Shown here: positions 60,378-64,000 of the stretch, piece by piece
Position numbering within the stretch: the stretch's first letter is position 1
Layout: every line of letters begins with the position of its first letter
DNA from: CAYZWU01 sp964482235
GTDB lineage: Bacteria; Planctomycetota; B15-G4; CAYZWU01
Length of the DNA stretch: 64,000 nt
Assembly: GCA_964482235.1 (NCBI GenBank)
Contig: CAYZWU010000017.1
Location: 33,971-97,970, forward strand
Direction of reading: 5' to 3'
Position numbers and translations under genes: made by a program
The notes under the pieces: model-generated
What the model was told of the DNA's origin: nothing
Databases searched by the model: none
What the model saw: only the letters and a program-made list of their open reading frames with translations

Positions 60378-61397
60378 TCATTCGGCCAGCTCGCGGGATG
60401 CCAGGCAGAGGGAATCGAGAAGTGCGGCGGCACGCCCCGAGCGGATCGTCTCGCGGGCCATGGCCGCACCGGCCGCCGGATCGGGGGCGCGGCCTGCCAC
60501 CACCGCGACGAAGCCGGCGTTGAGCACGGTGATGTCGCTGCACGGTCCGTTCCTGCCCTCGAGGACCGACCGGATCATTCCGGCGTTCTCCTCGGGCGAG
60601 GCGCCCTGGATCGCAGCCACTTCCTTCCGCTCGATCCCCGCCTCCTCGGGTTTGAAGGAGAAGGTCTTCACCTCGCCCCTTTCCAGGGAGCTGACACGGG
60701 TTTCGCTCGAGAGGGAGACCTCGTCCGTTCCGTCCATGCCGTGGACGACGAGGGCGCGCTCGGCGCCTAGCGCCTCGAGAACACGGCAAAACGTCTCGGT
60801 GAGGTCGGCGCGGAACACGCCGATCAGCTGCCGCTTGACATGAGCCGGATTGGTCAGCGGGCCCAGGATGTTGAAGACCGTGCGAACGCCGAGCTGGCGG
60901 CGGACCGGCATGGCGTGCTTCATGGCCGGGTGAAGGCTGGGCGCGAAGAGGAATCCGATGCCGACCGTGTCGATGAGCCTGGCGACCTTCTCGGGGCTGA
61001 GGTCGATCCTCACACCCAGCGTCTCTAGGACGTCGGCGCTCCCGCACTTCGACGAGACCGCCCTGTTACCGTGCTTGGCCACGGGGATTCCCATGGCGGC
61101 GGCAACGAGGGCGGCGGCGGTGGAGACATTGAACGTGTGGCGTCCGTCCCCGCCGGTGCCGCAGGTGTCGACCAGGCCGTTTCGCGACGGTGTGACAGGA
61201 ATCGCCCGGCTCCGCATGGCGGCCGCGAATCCGGCGATCTCGTCGATCGTCTCGCCCTTCATCCGCAGCGCGGTGAGCAGGGCGGCGATCGAGGCTTCAC
61301 CCAGCTCGTTGTCCATGATCGACTCCATCAACGATTGCGACTCGCGAAAAGTGAGGTGTCGGCTTGCCATGATCTTTTCGAGCGTTTCGGCGACCAT
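60378..61397 (-). CDS. trpD: Anthranilate phosphoribosyltransferase
   Basis: 339 residues. Phosphoribosyl and anthranilate binding motifs DTCGTGGDGRHTFNVSTAAA, VAKHGNRAVSSKCGSADVLE, FLFAPSLHPAMKHAMPVR and NILGPLTNPA identify the TrpD family. Transfers phosphoribosyl from PRPP to anthranilate. Only two bases separate its start from the trpG stop. It is not fused to trpG. Confidence 0.97.
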   Translation of the reverse strand: MVAETLEKIMASRHLTFRESQSLMESIMDNELGEASIAALLTALRMKGETIDEIAGFAAAMRSRAIPVTPSRNGLVDTCGTGGDGRHTFNVSTAAALVAAAMGIPVAKHGNRAVSSKCGSADVLETLGVRIDLSPEKVARLIDTVGIGFLFAPSLHPAMKHAMPVRRQLGVRTVFNILGPLTNPAHVKRQLIGVFRADLTETFCRVLEALGAERALVVHGMDGTDEVSLSSETRVSSLERGEVKTFSFKPEEAGIERKEVAAIQGASPEENAGMIRSVLEGRNGPCSDITVLNAGFVAVVAGRAPDPAAGAAMARETIRSGRAAALLDSLCLASRELAE

Positions 61398-61399
61398 GA

Positions 61400-61981
61400 T
61401 CAGATCTCCTTCGAGGCGGCTGCCTGGAGAAAGTTGTCGAGCAATCCCTTCCCCTCGGGGGTCAGGATCGACTCGGGATGGAACTGCACGCCTTCAACGA
61501 CGCCTCTGTCGAGCCGGACGCCCATGATCTCGCCCTCTGAAGTGTAGGCGGAGATCCTGAGTCGAGGGGAAAGATCCTCCTCGCGGGCGATGAGCGAGTG
61601 GTATCGCGTGGCGCAAAATGGATTCGAGAGGCCGTCGAAGATCGTCCGGCCGTCGTGATAGACGTTCGATATCTTGCCGTGCATCAACCGGTCGGCGTGG
61701 TCGATCGCACCGCCGAAAGCCTCGACGATGCACTGATGCCCCAGGCAGATGCCGAGGATCGGTATCTGCCCGGCGAACTGCCGGACGAGCTCGAGGGAGA
61801 TGCCGGCGTCGACCGGCCTGCCGGGACCGGGCGAGATGATGATCGATTCCGGCTCGAGAGCGGCGGCCTGCTTGGTGTCGATCCGATCGTTGCGATGCAC
61901 CGCCACCTCGGCTTCGAGCTCGCCGAGAGCCTGGACGATGTTGAAGGTGAAGGAGTCGTAATTGTCGATGAGCAGATGCAT
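61400..61981 (-). CDS. trpG: Anthranilate synthase glutamine amidotransferase subunit
   Basis: 193 residues from ATG 61981, two bases after the trpE stop. Class I glutamine amidotransferase triad: Cys in ILGICLGHQCI, with the final His and Glu in VQFHPESILTPEG. N terminus MHLLIDNYDSFTFNIVQ and PGRPVDAG are TrpG/PabA hallmarks. It supplies ammonia to TrpE. Could serve para-aminobenzoate synthase as well. Confidence 0.96.
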   Translation of the reverse strand: MHLLIDNYDSFTFNIVQALGELEAEVAVHRNDRIDTKQAAALEPESIIISPGPGRPVDAGISLELVRQFAGQIPILGICLGHQCIVEAFGGAIDHADRLMHGKISNVYHDGRTIFDGLSNPFCATRYHSLIAREEDLSPRLRISAYTSEGEIMGVRLDRGVVEGVQFHPESILTPEGKGLLDNFLQAAASKEI

Positions 61982-61983
61982 GG

Positions 61984-63456
61984 TCAGATTCCTTTCTCGG
62001 CGATATCGATGGCGCGGATGATCGCCTCGATCTTGTTGAGCGTTTCGCGATATTCGAATTCCGGATCCGAATCGGCCACGATCCCGGCCCCGGCCTGGGC
62101 GAAGTATTCCTCGCCTTTCATGATCAGCGTTCTGATGGTGATGCACATGTCCATGTCGCCCTGCCGCCCGAAGTATCCCACGGCGCCGCCGTAGGGGCCG
62201 CGACGGTCTTCCTCCAGGTCGCTGATGATCTCCATGGCGCGGATCTTGGGGGCTCCGGTGAGCGTCCCGGCGGGGAAGGCCGCGCCAAAGAGATCGTACA
62301 TGTCGAGACCGGGGCGGAGCGAACCGGTGACCTGCGACACGATGTGCATCACGTGGGAGTATTTCTCCACGTGCATCAGCGATTCCATTGCCACCGTGCC
62401 CGGCTCGCAGACCCGGCCGAGATCGTTGCGGCCCAGGTCGACGAGCATGACGTGCTCGGCGCGTTCCTTCTCGTCGGCCAGAAGCTCCTCCTCGAGCGCC
62501 CGGTCCTCGGATTGCGATCTCCCGCGGGGCCGGGTGCCCGCGATCGGGCAGAGGGTGGCCTTTCCCTTCTCCAGCTTCACCAGGACCTCGGGCGACGAGC
62601 CGACGATCTGGAAGTCGTCGAAGTCGATGAAGAACATGTAGGGGGAAGGGTTGAGGATGCGCAGCGCCCTGTAGATCTGGAAGGGCGGGGTCGCCGTCCG
62701 GCCCTGGAAGCGCTGGGACAGCACGATCTGGAAGGAGTCTCCGTCGCGGATGTGCTCCTTGGCCTGCAGGACCTTGCGGCAGAATTCATCCTTCGTCATG
62801 TTCGACGATCGTGACGACTCCTCCTCGACGGGCGCGAGGTCGGCGCTGATGTCGAGCGGCGACCTGAGCGTGGAACAGAGCGAGTCCATCTGGTCGCTGG
62901 CCGTTCTCCAGGCCGCTTCCGGCTCGCCCCGCGGCGGCAGGGTGAGGATCTCGATCTCGCTCTTGAAGTGGTCGAAAACGGCCAGGGCTCCCGGGATGAG
63001 GAAGCGGTAATCCGGGAGGCCGAGATCCGAGTCACCGTGCCGCGGGACCGCCTCGAAGTACCGGACCATGTCGTAGGCGATGTAGCCCACGGCACCGGCG
63101 AAGGGACCGGGAAGATCGTCGCCGAGAACGTCCCTCGACCGGGAGAGCTCCTCGCGGATGGGACCGAAGGGATCGGCCCGGTCGATGGGAAAGCTCGATC
63201 TCGTTTCGCCCGTGACGACGGATACCATGTCGTCGCGCAGGCTGATGTCCGCCTTCGGGGCAATCCCGATGAACGAGTACCGTCCCTTCTCGATTCCCTG
63301 CTCCACGCTTTCGAGGAGGAAGGCGGCTCCGGCCTGCCTGAGCTTCAGGAAAGCTGAGACGGGAGTGTCCAGGTCAGCGGGCATCCTCTTGCGTAGAGGA
63401 ACCCGCTGTTTTTCCCCGGCCAGGCGGCAATACTCTTCCAGGGTTGGTGTCAGCAT
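61984..63456 (-). CDS. trpE: Anthranilate synthase component I
   Basis: 490 residues from ATG 63456, with AAGGAGAA upstream; the open frame extends through the attenuator and leader, which are not translated in this frame. Chorismate-binding core: IAGTRPRGRSQSEDRALEE, LLADEKERAEHVMLVDLGRN, and PAGTLTGAPKIRAMEII. The N-terminal tryptophan feedback motif LLESVEQGIEKGRYSF is present (the LLES of feedback-sensitive enzymes), so end-product inhibition is expected beside attenuation. Converts chorismate to anthranilate with TrpG. First structural gene of the operon. Confidence 0.97.
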   Translation of the reverse strand: MLTPTLEEYCRLAGEKQRVPLRKRMPADLDTPVSAFLKLRQAGAAFLLESVEQGIEKGRYSFIGIAPKADISLRDDMVSVVTGETRSSFPIDRADPFGPIREELSRSRDVLGDDLPGPFAGAVGYIAYDMVRYFEAVPRHGDSDLGLPDYRFLIPGALAVFDHFKSEIEILTLPPRGEPEAAWRTASDQMDSLCSTLRSPLDISADLAPVEEESSRSSNMTKDEFCRKVLQAKEHIRDGDSFQIVLSQRFQGRTATPPFQIYRALRILNPSPYMFFIDFDDFQIVGSSPEVLVKLEKGKATLCPIAGTRPRGRSQSEDRALEEELLADEKERAEHVMLVDLGRNDLGRVCEPGTVAMESLMHVEKYSHVMHIVSQVTGSLRPGLDMYDLFGAAFPAGTLTGAPKIRAMEIISDLEEDRRGPYGGAVGYFGRQGDMDMCITIRTLIMKGEEYFAQAGAGIVADSDPEFEYRETLNKIEAIIRAIDIAEKGI

Positions 63457-63523
63457 GAGTTCTCCTTGACAGCTGTCATCTCTTTGCGATCGATGTCGAT
63501 GATCAGGCGCTCGGGCCAAAAAC

Positions 63524-63552
63524 AAAAAAAACCGCTGTTCCGGGAACAGCGG
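63524..63552 (-). terminator. trp attenuator (terminator 3:4 hairpin)
   Basis: On the minus strand CCGCTGTTC, loop CCG, GAACAGCGG (63552-63532), followed by eight T (63531-63524) then GTTTTT. It lies between the trpL stop and trpE. The antiterminator alternative is described under the leader finding. Confidence 0.92.
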
Positions 63553-63564
63553 GTTTCGAGGGAT

Positions 63565-63584
63565 TTCGATCAGATTCAATCGAA
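63565..63584 (-). other. Leader hairpin overlapping the trpL stop codon
   Basis: ttcgat/atcgaa (63584-63579 with 63570-63565, minus strand) form a perfect six-bp stem around the trpL stop. Possible pause structure. Confidence 0.4.
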
Positions 63585-63692
63585 GTGGCTGAGGCCTCCT
63601 GTTACCGCCGTTCCTGTGGCCATGATGCACCATCGCCACCAGGTCCGGGAGGAGGACCACCAAAAGTTCACCACTTGCGACTCGTTGCTCAT
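63576..63692 (-). CDS. trpL: trp leader peptide, 38 residues, five Trp codons
   Basis: ATG 63692 to TGA at 63578-63576. Trp codons at residues 11, 12, 18, 19 and 21 (FWWSSSRTWWRW). That density is far above chance for a 38-residue peptide and is the hallmark of a ribosome-sensing trp leader. It ends 24 bases before the attenuator stem. The start has only a weak ribosome site (GAAACGGAACAA). The Trp stretch is longer and split compared with the single WW of E. coli trpL. Confidence 0.9.
   Translation of the reverse strand: MSNESQVVNFWWSSSRTWWRWCIMATGTAVTGGLSHFD
63605..63614 (-). promoter_or_regulatory. trp antiterminator segment (segment 2) within trpL
   Basis: Minus-strand GGAACGGCGG (63614-63605, trpL codons 27-30) can pair over ten bases with CCGCTGTTCC (63552-63543, the 5' arm of the attenuator), including one G-U. 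The two pairings exclude each other. A stalled ribosome at the Trp codons leaves this segment free. Confidence 0.8.
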
Positions 63693-63740
63693 TTGTTCCG
63701 TTTCTCGAGGCCGAAAATCAGGCTCACGAAGGATACCGGA

Positions 63741-63769
63741 TAATTGATCAATCAGAGTTTATATATCAA
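63741..63769 (-). promoter_or_regulatory. Candidate trp operon promoter
   Basis: Minus strand TTGATA (63769-63764), 17-base spacer, then CAATTA (63746-63741; shifting by one gives AATTAT with 18 bases). A 10-bp palindrome attgatcaat (63752-63743) overlaps the spacer and -10 and could be an operator. Predicted start about 40 bases before trpL. Confidence 0.5.
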
Positions 63770-63796
63770 TAGCGTCGAAATTGAAAGAGGGTAGTC

Positions 63797-63839
63797 AAAA
63801 AAAAAAAACCGCGGCCGGCTCGCGATCAGCGGTCCGGCC
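63797..63839 (-). terminator. Rho-independent terminator entering from the right (minus strand)
   Basis: Minus strand ggccgg (63839-63834) pairs with ccggcc (63818-63813), then gcgg and a run of twelve T (63808-63797). It separates the trp promoter from a transcript arriving from beyond the window. Confidence 0.75.
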
Positions 63840-63862
63840 AGGGTTAGTACTGTTCAAATCAC

Positions 63863-63884
63863 GTTCTGAAGGGGAGTTCAGAAC
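63863..63884. repeat. Perfect 8-bp hairpin at the end of the fragment
   Basis: gttctgaa (63863-63870) and ttcagaac (63877-63884), six-base loop, abutting the TAG of the C-terminal fragment at 63884-63946. Confidence 0.5.
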
Positions 63885-63946
63885 TACGGGACGATCTCGA
63901 TCCCCACGGCGTTCGAGGCGAAGTCGAAGGGAGTTCTCAGGTTTCT
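63884..63946 (-). pseudogene. C-terminal remnant of an exported-protein domain (SNAVGIEIVP end)
   Basis: Minus-strand codons 63946-63884 read *KRNLRTPFDFASNAVGIEIVP* with a TGA only 20 residues upstream of the TAG. The tail matches the C terminus of the C13 peptidase at 21235-23685 (TYDFVSNPIDIEIVP). Either a frameshifted end of a gene lying beyond the window, or a leftover of one. Hairpins at 63863-63884 and 63971-63989 and the T12 terminator at 63797 follow the pattern of a gene end. Confidence 0.35.
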
Positions 63947-63970
63947 TTTTCAATTCGCCAGGTCTAAAAC

Positions 63971-63989
63971 CTTCGCCTTTCAGGCGAAG
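63971..63989. repeat. Perfect 8-bp hairpin at the window edge
   Basis: cttcgcct (63971-63978) and aggcgaag (63982-63989) around ttc. On the minus strand a GTTTTA tail follows, so it may be a weak terminator. Confidence 0.35.
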
Positions 63990-64000
63990 AGCTTTAGCTA

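Noticed and set aside
61984..63663. 559-codon extension of TrpE
   Set aside because: The first 69 codons cross the trpL leader and attenuator; the start at 63456 has the ribosome site and standard TrpE length.
1..64000. CRISPR arrays, insertion sequences, phage genes, rRNA
   Set aside because: No regularly spaced direct repeats, transposase, integrase, structural phage protein or rRNA sequence recognised.

Overview
The window is a GC-rich bacterial chromosome segment (roughly 60% GC or a little more, judged by eye) from a Gram-negative organism. It encodes a TonB-dependent receptor, a Wza-type export lipoprotein, several lipobox lipoproteins and Tat-exported enzymes. A PQQ-propeller protein with an inserted methyltransferase fold, tandem DUF1080, many Gfo/Idh/MocA dehydrogenases, a VWA/anti-sigma fusion and a recurring secreted C-terminal domain ending in 'SNPIDIEIVP' suggest Planctomycetota or a neighbouring candidate phylum (Latescibacterota/Krumholzibacteriota-like). 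There is no rRNA in the window, so the phylum stays open.

Layout. 1-6.1 kb: the end of a PQQ/methyltransferase protein, a TonB receptor and an SLBB polysaccharide-export lipoprotein closed by a strong terminator. 6.3-11.8 kb: an operon of an HD-domain protein, two complete LeuC/LeuD-type (aconitase superfamily) hydro-lyases and an isocitrate-dehydrogenase-like enzyme. 11.9-13.9 kb: tRNA-Glu with its own promoter and terminator, then a lower-GC patch with two unrecognised exported proteins. 13.9-21 kb: a transglutaminase-like protein, an MBL-fold lipoprotein, a NapH-like polyferredoxin, and an ECF sigma factor coupled to a VWA/anti-sigma membrane protein. 21-41 kb: an exported hydrolase district (legumain-like C13, gingipain-like C25, C69 dipeptidase, M24 aminopeptidase, glycosylasparaginase, an MFS transporter), interrupted by a DUF1080 / Gfo-Idh-MocA / sugar-epimerase operon. 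41-49 kb: a B12/radical-SAM protein, an HExxH protein, a fused TIGR03546-TIGR03545-like membrane protein, and Tex with a near-consensus promoter. 49-53.7 kb: a second sugar-oxidation cluster. 53.8-55.7 kb: a lipid-anchored glycosyltransferase-like protein and a tandem GNAT.

The right end (55.9-63.7 kb) is a complete, tightly overlapping tryptophan operon on the minus strand, trpL-E-G-D-C-F-B-A followed by a DAHP synthase. The clearest regulatory discovery is its leader. A 38-residue peptide with five Trp codons (two WW pairs plus one W) is followed by a 9-bp terminator hairpin with a U8 run. An alternative antiterminator pairs 10 bp with the 5' arm of that terminator. This is a textbook ribosome-mediated attenuator that also governs entry into the shikimate pathway.

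Three intergenic sites (20.99, 28.86 and 34.40 kb) carry members of one inverted-repeat family, with ends resembling aacaggccgttgaa-aag, that looks like a MITE/REP-type element. No CRISPR array, transposase, phage gene or rRNA was seen.
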